Shown: piece by piece, positions 14,608 through 26,675 of the stretch
How the letters are laid out: each line of letters begins with the position of its first letter
Numbering within the stretch: the first letter of the stretch is position 1
Assembly (NCBI GenBank): GCA_027574665.1
Contig: CM050651.1
Span: 3,969,501-4,033,500, forward strand
Reading direction: 5' to 3'
Source of the DNA: Rhynochetos jubatus
Taxonomy: Eukaryota; Chordata; Aves; Eurypygiformes; Rhynochetidae
Length of the DNA: 64,000 nucleotides
Notes under the pieces: generated by a model
The model's input: the letters and a program-made list of their open reading frames with translations, nothing else
Databases searched by the model: none
What the model was told of the DNA's origin: nothing
Translations under genes and position numbers: made by a program

Positions 14608-14767
14608 AGTATTCCATGCAATACTTACTCAAAACATAAATCTTTTCCAATGTTCTTTGAAAATTACAAAAGTGGGAAATTCTGAAGCAGTAAAATCATT
14701 GATAGCATAACGTTGGCTGTAAGAGTATGTCAAGCCTGAGACTTAAAAAATTTAACGTGTGCCTCTC

Positions 14768-15889
14768 TGATTTTGGTTTGTGTGGAAGGGTTTTGGTAGT
14801 GGGGAAGCTGCAGGGGTGACTTTTGTGACAAGGTGCTAGAAGAACCTGTGTGACCCTATGTGTGACAGAATCAATGCCAGCCAGCTCCATGATGGACCCA
14901 CCGCTGGCCAAGGCCGAGCCCATCATCAACAGTGGTAGCATCTCTGGGGATAACATATTTACAGAGGGGAAAAACCCCTCAAACTTGTGCAGCTGCAGCT
15001 GAAGAGATCTGAGAATATGTGAGAGGAACAGCTTTGCAGACACCCAGGTGAGTGGAGAAGGAGGCAGAGGAGGTGCTCCAGGTGCCAGAGCAGAGATTGC
15101 CCGGCAGCCAGTGGTGCAGACATGATGAGGCTGGCTCTGCAGCTGTGAAGGGTCACAGGGGAGCAGAGACCAACCTGCAGCCTGAGGAGGACCCCATGCC
15201 AGGGCAGGTGGGTGCCTGAAGGAGGCTGTGAACCTGTGGGAAGCCCACGCTGGAGCAGGCTCCTGGCAGGACCTGTGGACCCATGGAGAGAGGAGTCGAG
15301 GCTGGAGCAGGTTTGCTGGCAGGACTTGTGACCCTGCAGGGGACATGTGCTGGAACAGTCAACTCTTGAGTGATGACATCCCACAGAAAGGACTCATGTT
15401 GGAGCAGTTCATGAACTGCAGCCAGTGGTAAGGTCTGACGTTGGACAAGTTCATGGAGGACTGTCTTCTGTGGGAGGGACCCCATGCTGGAGCAGAGGAA
15501 GGGTGTGAGGGCTTCTTCCCACTGAGGAGGAAGGAACAGCAGGGACAACATGTGATGAACTGGCCACAACCACCATTCCACATCCTCTGTGCTGTTGATG
15601 GGGATGAGGTGGAGTAAGTCATGAGTAAAGTTGAGCCCAGGAAAGGAGGGAGGGGTGGAGGGAAGGTATTTTAAGATTTAGGTTTTATTTTCTCATTATC
15701 CTACGCTGAATTTTATTTCCCCCCATTGAGTCTGTTTTGCCCATGGCAATAATTGCTGAGTGATCTCCCTGTCCTTATCTCAACCCACAAGTATTTTTCT
15801 TGTTTTCTCTCCCCTGTCCAGCTGAGGAGGGGAGATAGAGAGCAATTTTTGGTGGACACCTGGCATCCATTCATGGTCAACCCACCATA
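14768..15889 (+). mobile_element. Solo LTR of an avian endogenous retrovirus, family A copy 1
   Basis: This 1.12-kb block is much more GC-rich than its surroundings and has the layout of a retroviral LTR. It starts with TG, carries a TATA-like CATATTTA at 14954-14961, and continues into a purine-rich GGAGCAG repeat array and a T-rich downstream segment. It ends in CAACCCACCATA, a slightly mutated CA terminus. The flanks CTCTC (14763-14767) and CTGTC (15890-15894) match at 4 of 5 bases, consistent with an eroded 5-bp target duplication. No gag, pol or env remnant lies on either side, so it is a solo LTR left by LTR-LTR recombination. A related copy lies near 59.1-59.9 kb on the same strand. 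The open frames of 87-216 codons on the minus strand inside it (14696-15622) are GC-rich chance frames. The family is recognised from general knowledge of bird repeats; the exact name is not assigned. Confidence 0.8.
15199..15495 (+). repeat. Degenerate ~48-bp tandem array inside the LTR
   Basis: The motif (C/T)TGGAGCAG or a close variant recurs at 15199, 15250, 15302, 15350, 15399, 15441 and 15487, a spacing of 42-52 bp. Between anchors the units share GGCAGGAC(C/T)TGTG-like or AACTGCAG-like text followed by GGACCC or GGACTC. The seven units make up most of the middle of the LTR, downstream of the TATA-like box. The related LTR near 59.4 kb keeps only about three. Confidence 0.75.
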
Positions 15890-16103
15890 CTGTCATGCTG
15901 CGGTAATCGAGCTATTTGTTGTTGCTTAGTTGTTCCCCAATTTTGATTCAGAATTCTATCCATGACTAAGAAAGCTCCTGTAATGAAAATTTTCTGGCAA
16001 AACTCAAATGTCTCAGAAAGTTTCTGTGAAATCTTTTTCCCGCTAAATGTCATTACTAAAAAAATTGCCCATTGACTTGTAATAACCCGTGAAGTACAAG
16101 GAT
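15890..16103. other. Spacer between LTR and CR1 fragment
   Basis: These 214 bases are AT-rich and non-repetitive by eye, separating the LTR end from the start of CR1-like sequence. A 107-codon minus-strand frame at 15877-16200 runs through it into the CR1, so it is not a gene. The spacer may be the original insertion target or decayed CR1 upstream sequence too diverged to recognise. Confidence 0.5.
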
Positions 16104-16638
16104 GGCCTTCTATGATGGGCTCATGACCTTGGTGGATAAAGGAAGGGCAAATGATGTCATCTACCCCTGGACTTGTGCAGTGTTTGACACTGTTCTGCAT
16201 GACATACTTGTCTCTTAACTGGAGAGACGTGGATTTGGCGGATGGACCACCTGATGGATAAAGAACTGGCTGGATGTTCGCTCTCAGAGAGTTGTGGTCA
16301 ATGGCTCGGTGTCTGAGTGGAGAGCAGTGACGAGTGGCGTTCCTCTGGGGTCAGTGTTGGGATTGGTACCATTTAATATCTTTGTGAGCAATATGGACTG
16401 TGGGATTCGGTGCACCCTCAGCAAGTTTGCTGATGACACCAAGCTGTGTGGTGTGGCCAACATGCTGGAGGGAAGGGATATCATCCAGAGGGACCTGGAC
16501 AGGCTGAAGAGGTGAGCCTGTGCCAATGGCATGAAGTTCAACAAGCGCAAGGTCCTGCACACGGATCGGGGCAATCCCATGAAGAAGTACAGGCTGCTGA
16601 AGAATGGATTGAGACTAGCCCTGAGTAGAAGGACTTAG
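16104..16638 (+). mobile_element. CR1 LINE fragment, truncated at both ends
   Basis: This aligns by eye with 54331-54875 of the larger CR1 copy in the window, sharing GGCCTTCTATGATGGG, CATGACCTTGGTGGATA, GTCATCTACC, CAGCAAGTTTGCTGA and ATCCAGAGGGACCTGGACAG. It covers the middle of the reverse transcriptase domain only. The 5' loss is normal for LINEs made by incomplete target-primed reverse transcription. The 3' loss is not, because CR1 copies normally keep their 3' end. Similarity stops just after GAAGGACTTAGG and the sequence passes into a GTT-rich tract, implying a later deletion or rearrangement. Both copies share the variant CATGACCTTGGTGGATA, suggesting one subfamily. Confidence 0.9.
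16294..16515 (+). pseudogene. CR1 reverse transcriptase remnant (palm)
   Basis: A 73-codon open segment inside the CR1 fragment. It carries the RT motif B region, [10 protein letters not shown] at residues 14-23, where the usual PQG is PLG. It also carries the catalytic FADD box at residues 45-48 (codons GAT GAC at 16432-16437), followed by TKL. Stops and frameshifts lie on both sides, including an in-frame TGA after DRLKR, so no working enzyme is encoded. The active-site aspartates are intact here but changed in the larger copy at 54.6 kb. Confidence 0.85.
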
Positions 16639-16644
16639 GATTTG

Positions 16645-16722
16645 TTTTTGTGTTGTTGGTTTTTTTTTTTTTTGTTGTTTTTTTGTTGCTGTTGTTTTTT
16701 GTTTTTGTTTGTTTGTTTTTTC
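16645..16722. repeat. GTT/T-rich low-complexity tract
   Basis: A run of GTT, GTTT and poly-T units directly follows the broken 3' edge of the CR1 fragment. The minus-strand open frame through it is a lysine/glutamine/asparagine run and is an artefact. Confidence 0.9.
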
Positions 16723-19700
16723 TTCTGTAAGTACTCTAGCCATTCCAAAGGCTGAAGTACGCTTTTCCTAGACAGAAAAATGTTTCCATCAACCAGAGCT
16801 TTCATTTGTAAAAGCACACTCCTTATGACAACCTAATTCCAAATTAATTCCAGTTGTTAATAGTTCCTCTTTGCTTCCTTATCGTTTTAGTGCACAAGTG
16901 TATAAATCCTAATAATTTAATTTTTTTTCCAAGCCCACCAATCAATGCAGCACTTAAGATTTAGCATACTTGCACTGTCTGTAACAGAAGAAGATGCTAA
17001 ACTTTTGCATAATTTCCTACTATTTAAATAGTTCTTTATGCTAACTCTAAAAACAAACTTCACTTTTGAGTATGACATGACCAAGATGATAATCGCAGGT
17101 AGCAAAGAGCGAGAAATGTCCTGCTGACAGATAAATTTCCTTCTATATTCTGTTTGTTTTCATAAGTTACTTCATGGGAAGTTTACAGGTAAGTAGAGGG
17201 ATTAGGTACAACTGGCTGCAGACTGAAGTTATGTTTGGAATGCTGTGTTTTAAGAAACTTCACTTTTTCTATGAGTTAGTTGAAAAAATGAATTTTCCAA
17301 TAATGTATTTGGAAACTGAATCTACTGAAATATAAACACATCTGCATTTGTGAATGTCTGAGAGAAGTCTAGACTTCCACTGTATCAAATTGTCAGTGAG
17401 TTGTCATCAGCTCATTGCTGAGAAACTCCTGAACCAGGAGCTACAACAAAGTTCAAAAGCCATTTTAGAATCTTTTCAGCTAATAGGTTTATTTTTGCTT
17501 ATAAACTGATAAAAAATGCATTTTTATTATCACAATTGATATATAAAAATTAATTTTCTGGCTTTAAAAGACACCCATTTCCCTATACTACAAATGCAGT
17601 TTTATATATCACACCAGATGGTGGTTTAGAGTGAAGATGTACTAAACTACTGTGAAGGTATATTACTGGGATAGTGTGTGGTGACAGATGTTAGCAAGAG
17701 CTTATAAGTCTGGGTTTTTTTTAATTTTCTTTATTGTACCTTTGTAGTGCATTTCATGCAGTTTCAAGCAACATAATCCTATTTTCCTTCAGAAAGTTCC
17801 AGTTTGGGTGTTGATTTTTTGCTTCATAGAGATTCTTGGATGTTCTGAAGTTTTCAACCAGACTCTTATTTAAATTAGCCTTTCCTAACAAGCATTTGAG
17901 TACAGGAATAAAATCTAATAATATATACCTTTATTTTTCTTCCTACAGAAAAGAAAGGATATCTGTAAAGGCAGGAGTCAGAAGGGTTCCAAAGATGAGA
18001 AAAGTGTGGGAGAATGGAAATCTGTACCATACTCGGCAGACTGGGAGTCTGACAGAGCATATGGGAAAGTGATTCCTTAACTGACAAATCTTTACTGAGA
18101 ATGAACCTGTTAACCAGGGCAATTTTAATCCAGGCAGTGTTAGCTGGAGTGCTCCAACTGACCTCAACCTTTTCCTGATAGCAGGGTGAAGCTTTTAAGA
18201 GTGTTCCACAACTGAGTTGAACTGAACCCATAAATGCATAGGAAAATGATGCATTAGTTGCAGGTTATTTTTGCCTGTATCTAATTATGCCTAGTCAACA
18301 GCCAGCTGTTACCTCAGAAAAGACTATAAAGGAACAATATGCAGAAAAGTTTGAAAAAATGCAAGCATGCTAGTGCTAAGAATGGATTATACTAGTGATT
18401 TTTTGATAGTTTTGTTTTACTCAATGCAGTTTTATGTTTTCCACTCCAATCTAGGATCACTCTGATCTAGATGCCCAAATGGTGTTGCCAACTGAGACTG
18501 TCTTCGGAGAATTTCTCAGGCAAAGAAGTGGACTAAGTCTCAAGAAGTGTATTCTCTGAAGTTTTCAATTCAGTTAAACTCTGGGAATTGCAGAGAGCAG
18601 CTGAAAGAGCACCCTCTTTAAAAGGAAAGGTATGATTGCATGAAGTGGGAAAGGGTTTTCTGACTGTGAGATTTCCTTTCTGAGGAAAGCAAACCAAGGG
18701 AACTGTCTCATGTGAAACAGAGGTTGAAGATGGTCTATATAGGTATGATAGGACTTGATGAATTGAAGAGAGAAAGTTCAGGTCATTTGGGGGGACTGAA
18801 AATAGCCAACACATTCAAATTTATGAGTGGAAAGAAAGTCATATATACGTGGAAAGAAAGTAAATTTTTATAATGTAAAGAATAGTCTTATAAAGAACAA
18901 AATAAACAACAACAATTACAAAAATATGTGTATGGAGTGGAGGGATGAGAGGCCATATTATCAGACAAAATGAGGGATAATTTCTAAAGAACCTCCAGTG
19001 GAAGAACTGAGAATGATCTCCCTTTAGATGTTTTAAGTCAAGGTAGCTTTTCATCTTCGTGGATGGTTCGTAACTGTTTCTTGTATTCAGAGTCATAAGG
19101 AACATTTCTATAATGCTGTCATTTTACATGATAGTTGTGTCTATAAAAGGCAAAACATAAATGCAAACACTGCTTTAGGATTAAATATTAGATGAGTAAA
19201 ATTGTATTTTGCTCCTGTGTCTGTTGTAATCTGACACTGACCAGCCTAATGGTATTATTGATACTGCTATTTGTAGTGTTCATAAGCTTAGAAACAAACC
19301 TTTTTTACCTTTCCTCAGGGAGACTGCAGTTTTATTTTCAGCAAAGACTCCATAAAGGACTGCACCAGTAATTGTGAAGTGAACTTAAGGCAAAATTTGT
19401 GCTGCCTAAGGTAAGTATCAAGTAAGTATTTTATTTCAAAATTATTACACAGCCTGCGGAACCGGAACTCCGTCTGCAGTGCAGATTTGCAATTGCATTC
19501 TTCATTAGCATTTTGCAAAAGTACATCTTTGGTGGTATGCTTAATGGGCAGATTGTGATTCTAACAGTGTTCTTGCAAAAATCTCATTAAGTGCCAGTGA
19601 ATATGAGGGGAATGAAAGAAAGCAGAGAGATTAAGGGGCAATGATGATCCAATAGAACAAACACGTATTTTGCTTCACTGTGTAAACAGAATTGCAATTG

Positions 19701-20914
19701 CGATTTCAGCACTTATGTATCAATGGCAAATAACTTGTCTGCAAGAGGAGTATATTATATCTGTATACTGTAACTTTGTGGGCATGCAGGCAGTGGGTAA
19801 CATGCAGCAAGTATTAAAGGGATAAATATGCATAAAGATTGTATTTGGCTGGGCAAGATACAGAAGCCTGGCAGAGGGGATCTTGGTGACACAACACAGC
19901 AAGCTCTGTGCGTCTTGTTGGATTAAAGACTAGATTTGTGTCTTAGCCAATATAATGTCATGTCGAGTTATGTAAATCTCATCTCAGAAATGCAAACACA
20001 ATGCAGCAGCAGCATTCTTTGGCATGGGCTCTTCAGCTATTTTCCTGAAACCAATTTGATGTCTTGCTACTGAATTTTTTTCCCTTGCGGCACAACCACA
20101 CTGTTAGTTGAATTCACTTTTTTTTGGCTGAATTATTATGATGTACATCCCATAGTTTAATAACTGCAATGTTTATTTTTCTTAAGTGCAATTCCTTAGG
20201 ACAACTAGAAAGTTGATATCATAGTAAATAATGAAAATGATATTATACAGCTGAAGAGGCATACAGTCATATTCAGCAAACAAATGTTTAATGTTTAAGG
20301 CAAAAATCCTGTCTGATAGTAGGATTGCATTCATATATTCAGACAGATTTTCTAATGTGGCTTGCAGAGACTAAAAATACTGAAGACTAGCATTAACCAG
20401 TCACTGAGCTCAGTAATACTATTCCTCAAACAATCGAAGATCATCTTATTTGCAGGCTCAGACTGGTTCACAGCGCACAGAGACGGAAAACCAGTGCATG
20501 GGTGTATTTCACCTCTTTCCATATGTGGATAGCAAGAGGACAGAACCAGACAGATGATGAAAAAGACATGCCAGTCCTCGTCTCTGTGCAAAGCGACAAC
20601 AGAGGAAATCTTCCAGCAGGGAACAAGGGGTTGAGGAGCAGAATCAGTTCAGAATAACTGTGAGTGAATGGCAACCTGTTCTCTGATGAGGTGTGCTATG
20701 ACAATTTCTCCTTTGCCTCCTAATTATCATTCTAATCTAGCCCTAAAGGTTAGAGCTGTAATACTAAGGAACCAGCACTACTACCCTGGCATTTTATAAC
20801 CAACTCTAAAATCATTTCAGGGATGGAAGTTCAGACTCTCAGCACAGCTTTTGGATGCAAGCTCAAATGATGCCCTCAAACTCAAATGTATACAGGTGTC
20901 TTCCTTTCCCTGTC

Positions 20915-20945
20915 TAATGTTACTATTAAGCTTAAAGTAACATTA
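20915..20945. repeat. 10-bp inverted repeat around a palindromic loop
   Basis: TAATGTTACT and AGTAACATTA are perfect reverse complements separated by 11 bases. The loop contains the 10-bp palindrome TTAAGCTTAA, so the structure is nested. It could form a hairpin or cruciform; function unknown. Confidence 0.85.
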
Positions 20946-23900
20946 CGCCACATAACATGTAGGGAATTTTCTTTTAGGTCAGCTTTTTAGGGCCTACACT
21001 GTAACATGATAGGTATTTTGAACATCATGAAAAAGGATTATTTGAAAATGTCAACTTTAAGCTGTGCAGTGCATCCAAAAAAGATTAAGAGAACATCAAG
21101 ATAATAGCATAATGTTCTTAAATTACATATACTGGAGTTTATTTTCCTTTATAATATCTTTTACGATAAATGTGAAGTCATTTATCAGTGTAAAAATGTG
21201 AGCTTAGCAGCCTTTAGTTTGCTAGCATTCTTGGTTTTGTAGATCGACTTACATTTACCGCTGTGTTCAGGAATATTGAATAGCTATGTGGCATTTATAA
21301 CTTCTCCTTCCAAAGACACTTTCATTTTATAGTAAAATAAAAACTAAAATGTTATGTTTGAAAATCAGTATTCCCTTTGAAAAGGATTCGGTATTTTCCG
21401 GTGGTACAAGAATTGTCATGCCTTAAATCTTCCTTTTCATGATACTTTGGTTTAGTAGGTTGGTTTGATGCTAATCATATGTAACAGTTGTTTGCAAATG
21501 TGCAGCTACACTGTCTGTTGAGATCTGTAAAAGTACTAACAGCTTCCAGAGCTGTTTGCTGCAGGAACAGTAGGTTGATTGCAACTTTTGGCAGTGATGA
21601 AAATGGGCATCAAGCTGAGACAGTCCAAACTTGTCCTGATGTTAAAGGTTTATCCACCTACACAAAACAGAGCTAATTGGAATACTGGATCAATGATTCA
21701 GCTTTGAAGCCACTAGTTCAGGCCACAGGTGAGATGATTTGTCTTGCCTGTAGATATTAGTTCACATGAACCCCACATAATTTAATGACCCACCACAAAA
21801 CAGAAATTTAGTCCCAATTCGTCCCTGCCTCAGAGAGGTCTCATTATTAGTTTATCAGAGCAACTCAAAGGTGTATTAATATTATCTAGGAATTGACCAC
21901 AGCTTTATAAAAGCATATTTGCACTGCTTTTCTATGACAAACACTAGATCCTTCAGAACACCTTACAACTTTAAAGGCAGTGTGCAAGGTAGCATCTTCT
22001 CATGTGCTTACTCAGCCTTGTGAGAAGGTGAACACTTTCAAATGAAGACTGACACATGGATCTAAGAGTAGATTTTGCCCTTAGCTGTAACAGTTCCAAA
22101 ATACATACTATTGCCTAGCTTAAGCCACCATTTGATTTAAAATATATACTTCCGTTACTAATGTTAAACATGTAAATGACAGCCAAACTGAATTTTCATT
22201 ATTTTATATATATTTTCGAAGTTTCTATTAAGTTTAAAATCAGTCTGTGTCTAGAATATTGTAATCAAGTCTAAAAATATAATAACAGATGCATTAATTT
22301 TCAGGAAATTATGTCCTAAAACAAGGAAAGCAAACAGAAAAAAATCAAAATCCCTGTGTTTCAACTGTCATGTAAGTATGGTAAACTTTAAACATGTATC
22401 TGTCAGTCAAAAGGAAAAATTAAATTCAGAGATGTAATAGGCACTGTCCAGCAGGCCTAAAGAGTAACACACCCCCTCTGAAGTACCTGAGACACATACA
22501 CAGAAGGAGAAATGCAGCTACCTCCAGATGGGATGCAGTACTACTGAGGGAAAGGGTTGTATGCATGCTCTTCAAGACCCGGACAGCAGATGCCATTGAG
22601 GTCAGTAAAGTATTTTATTGAAGAGCTTTCAGTGCATGGATCCATATACCCTGAAGCCTGACTGAGAAAGCAGGCAGTGTTTCTTCTGGGGACAAAACTG
22701 GCCCTTATCTTCATAAACTATTGGTGCTCTGTTTTGTTAACATTCCACTTTGCTTAAAAGGACTTAGCGCTTCTTGGAAAGGAAGATGAAATTGTGGGTT
22801 TGTTTACATCCTCCTATAAATCAAACCTGCAGCTCTGAGGGTGTCCAAACCACTTCTCCCTTCAATGTCTGGAACTGAAAAAGGCCAATTAATTCATTTT
22901 TTTGAGGAATCAACTCTATCAGTTATATTCTGGGAATCGCCACTCAAAACCCCTGGAGACATAACAGAGAAATCCTTGGCTCCTTGATCTGGGAAAAACA
23001 CAAGATAGAACCTGAGCTGATGCTGAAAAGGGAGAGTCATACCTGATTATTTGCAGAAACAATTCTGTAGGTATTCTATGGACTTAAATGAGATTTCAGG
23101 TACTACAAAGTGTTACGTAGAATCCGTGGGACTGCCAGTATTAAAATTCAAATTTAAATGACAAAATGAAGTCCTACTTTAGAATTTTGAACCTTTTGCT
23201 TGCTTTTAGTTGAATATTTACTCATTTTTTGTGGGTCTCTAACATAGTAATAGAGAAAAACAATAACAGAAACTGAGACTGGGTTTATAAATTACAAAAT
23301 CTGACAAGATGAGTTCATGTAAGTATCACAGAAATAAAATATTCTTTTCCCTGTTGTTTTAATTTATTTAGTTTTATAATGACAATTAAGAAAGTTAGGA
23401 AAATCCAGGAAAAAAAGCGTGAAGGAATTTCTTTTGCCTATTTTGTTAGAAATTGGGTATGTTAGGTTCTTTTTATGGAAATCGGTCAAATTTTTATTTG
23501 GCTTCTCATCAAGAAATTTATCAAAAATCTAAAAAACTAGAATAATTATATGTTTTAAAATAAACAAATTTCTTTTCATAATACCAGTTTAACTCATATT
23601 ATTTAAAAATTAAAAGACCCATAACACGAATGCAGAAAAAAATAACGGTATTCAAGGGCAGAAAAAGTAAAGATTTTCAATGTCATGAACTTCGCACTTC
23701 TATGAAATATCACTGTTGGTTTTGGGTCATAAGAATGATAGCTTCACTTGCAAAAGAGCAATGAATCATATGTAGGCAGCTTGGGAAAAAATGAGCTTTC
23801 ATCTACACATTACTTTATTATTAACCAGAGAAGTTATTGCCTTATCTTGGAAACCTCCACTCCATCTGGAAGCTACTCCATGGTTGAAGGATCTATGAAG

Positions 23901-24293
23901 ATGTGCTTCAGTGGAAGGAATACATTTATGTGAAAGCATCACACCTGATGTACGATGCACTAAGCTTTGATTTCATGGTCTCATGCAGGCTGCACAAATA
24001 TCACTCAGTACAGCTTTTACTAGGAAATGACAGTCAGGAACGGATGAATAGGAGCTAGATACCCTGTAATTTCAAAAGCTTACTGGCTGTATTTTAATTC
24101 ATTCTGTTGTTTGTAAGTTTTACTTCTGATAGGATTAAAACCTTATTCTAAATGACAATATAATGATACACTTGAATATTTACCTCAGAGTTGTCTTTGG
24201 TGAAGGGTGAATTTCATTTCCTTGAAAACACAGGCAGCAGTTGGATGCTTTAAAAATCAGGATATTTAAATCTGTGTATTAATTAAGAGAGTG

Positions 24294-24317
24294 ATTAACG
24301 GTTGAATTAACGGTTGA
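24294..24317. repeat. 12-bp exact tandem duplication
   Basis: ATTAACGGTTGA occurs twice head to tail with no mismatch, which suggests a recent slippage duplication. An A/C-rich low-complexity tract begins just downstream. Confidence 0.9.
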
Positions 24318-24330
24318 ACTACATCTTAAA

Positions 24331-24405
24331 AGAAAAAAAAACCCCAAAACATAAGAAACAAGTGAAAAAACCCCAAACAATCCAAACAAAAACAACTCAC
24401 AACCA
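24331..24405. repeat. A/C-rich low-complexity tract
   Basis: A-runs alternate with CCCC, CCAAAC and CAAAC blocks. Similar tracts occur at 55613-55657 and 56760-56835. Confidence 0.75.
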
Positions 24406-26634
24406 AACCAATCTGAGTGTAAGGCACATAGCATGTTGGTAGGCATTGAAGTTATTACTGAACTGAGAAAGAAATAATAGCAAAGTCCATAATTGTATGC
24501 CAGCTGATGCCTTCACCCAGCTCCTTCATGAACATGGATTTTAAGCTTAATTGTTTTGTCAAATTTTGTGTGACTTTTCACAGGACACAAGCTCCCCTTT
24601 GACATCTCCCTGCCAAATTTCAAAGGATTGGCAAACCACTTCTTGTGAAGCCTCATAGTACATTAACTTCCCTGTCTTCCTCACCAGAAACAAAGGGATC
24701 ATCTGTATAGGCAATGCAGGTAACTAGGATGGACTTATCCAAGCAGCTAAATTTTGGAAAAGTTGCAGGCAACCAAAAAAAGACTTAAAAATGGGAAGTG
24801 CTAAACTACAGTGCTTTGTGTTATATATTTATCACAGCTACTACACAAATTTAGCAGAATGAATTTATACAGATGCACTTCAGGACCAAAATCAACACTT
24901 TGGGCCTTGCGTGGTTTCAGATCAGGCCATATAGATCCATACCGTATACCTGTCATTTAAACAAATGAATTAACTTTTTAATTCTTTATGTGGAACAGTT
25001 GCCATAGCAGATAAAATATACATTTTGTGCCAGGCTCACTTGATTACTAGTTAAATATAAATCAGATACTGAAGCTATTCGTATACTCTTTTTCTAGAAA
25101 CAAAAGCTAGAAATCTTCCAGAATTAATATATAGCCAAGCTAATACACCACTAAAAGACTGCTGTTGAAAGATGCTGTAACAATGCAATTAAGGATTGGG
25201 GTCATCACTGGCTTGGGGCCAGTATTCATAAGCTTTCTGATATATCCTTTCATAAACTGCACTACACATTTCTTTAAACTGAGGAATGCTGCTCACGTTT
25301 CCTGTAATAATATATTATGATTTCTCTTAGCAGCCTGGAAAAAAGCTGGAATTTGAATCTGTGGTCTTTATCTCAGACCAGCATTTCTTCTCAGAGTTGA
25401 AAAGGATGAAATTTACTGTTCTGCCTTACATGGAGATCAAATTACATGTGGAGCATTGACTTAGTTCAGTAGAGGTACTGTATACAAACATATTAAAACA
25501 TGGAGTCTAAGGTTGCAGCCATTATCCTATTTTTTTTCCTCAGAAAAGTAAAAGTAGTAAAATTCCAACAAATACCATTTACTGTTAGAAAAAGAATTTT
25601 CTTATGGAATAAGTCAGTTAATTGTGACTGTAATAATTCTAATTTTTCCTCTACGAAGCATTGAAATGTGTTTGTCCAGTCTTTTTATAGCTTTTCTTTA
25701 GGCTTTATCTTAAAAATAATTAATGCAGTTATATTTGGAAAATGTGATCTTCACTGCTATTAAATAGTCACATATGGGTGGCAGCTGGTTCCATCATAAC
25801 ATTGTACCTGTGATGCTGATAGTAAAACTGTGATTCAATATCTAAGAGTAACTGACTTGGCTGAATCCGGTTAAAGGTGGGCAATTGCTTTTAGTCAAGT
25901 GCATACGCTTCTTACAAAGACTGTTGTGATAAATTCCTCTCTTTTTTTCTATAAACATATGGTTTCATCCTGTGATGTGTTGACTGTCACTTTGAATTTG
26001 TATCTTCATAGGCTGTGCCAGCCATATGATTTCTGAAAAGTAGTGTTTCAGCTTTTATTAACATCACATAAAAGCACTGAAAATGTGTGTATGGAAAATT
26101 AACGATATGAAAAGTTTTAAATCTTACAAGGAGCATTTACTAAGAAGGTATAACAAATCTTCCAAATGAGGGGGTGGGGGAAGTAAAATACCCTGTGTCC
26201 TAAAATGTTATTGACTTTGTATACATTTAGCAATTTGTTCATTTAAAGCAAGACTATGCTTTCATATGCTAGGCTAATGAAGTGACAAATACACGTTCTA
26301 CATATGTTTAATGAATTAGTTTAAAAATACAAACTTCTTGATGTTAAAGGCATTAATTTATAAATTCCTTATAGTGGAAAGAGTGGTATAGATCAGCTTT
26401 GTCTCTGTTTTTCTTATTCTGTTATAATACCACATATTTTATTTTGATTTTCTAGTGAGTACAGGGAATGACACAAGTCTAATGGATTAATTAAGTCTAC
26501 TGGAAACTTTGTCAGTTACGTTTTGCTAGCAGAAAATAGAATGAAATAATGTCAAGACTGTATCACGATTAAGATAATATCATAATTACTTTCTGTAAAT
26601 GTTTTTTGATACTATTTCATGCAATGTTAATGTA

Positions 26635-26675
26635 ACATGATAGGCTATCATGTACCTTGTGAAGTACCTTGTGAA
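26635..26675. repeat. Near-perfect palindrome abutting a 12-bp tandem duplication
   Basis: ACATGATAG, one G, then CTATCATGT form a 19-bp near-perfect palindrome at 26635-26653. It overlaps by two bases the first of two exact copies of GTACCTTGTGAA (26652-26663 and 26664-26675). Confidence 0.85.

Larger units (their letters stand above)
1..14767. other. AT-rich non-coding stretch, no gene recognised
   Basis: No open frame here exceeds about 100 codons, and none shows a recognisable domain, a convincing exon or conserved-protein character. The sequence is AT-rich throughout. What can be seen is simple sequence: a T20 run, an A25 run, a C15 run, a (GAT)6 tract, an 18-bp tandem duplication, a perfect hairpin at 11762-11784, and an alternating TA/CA tract just before the LTR at 14768. 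Open frames on both strands near 3290-3850 overlap each other and look like chance. Conserved regulatory elements could be hidden here, but they cannot be recognised without alignment to other birds. Confidence 0.7.

Noticed and set aside
14696-15622. Several overlapping minus-strand open frames, the longest 216 codons, with a proline/serine/leucine-rich product
   Set aside because: They lie inside the plus-strand solo LTR and overlap one another in different frames. The long frames follow from GC-rich tandem sequence and no domain is visible.
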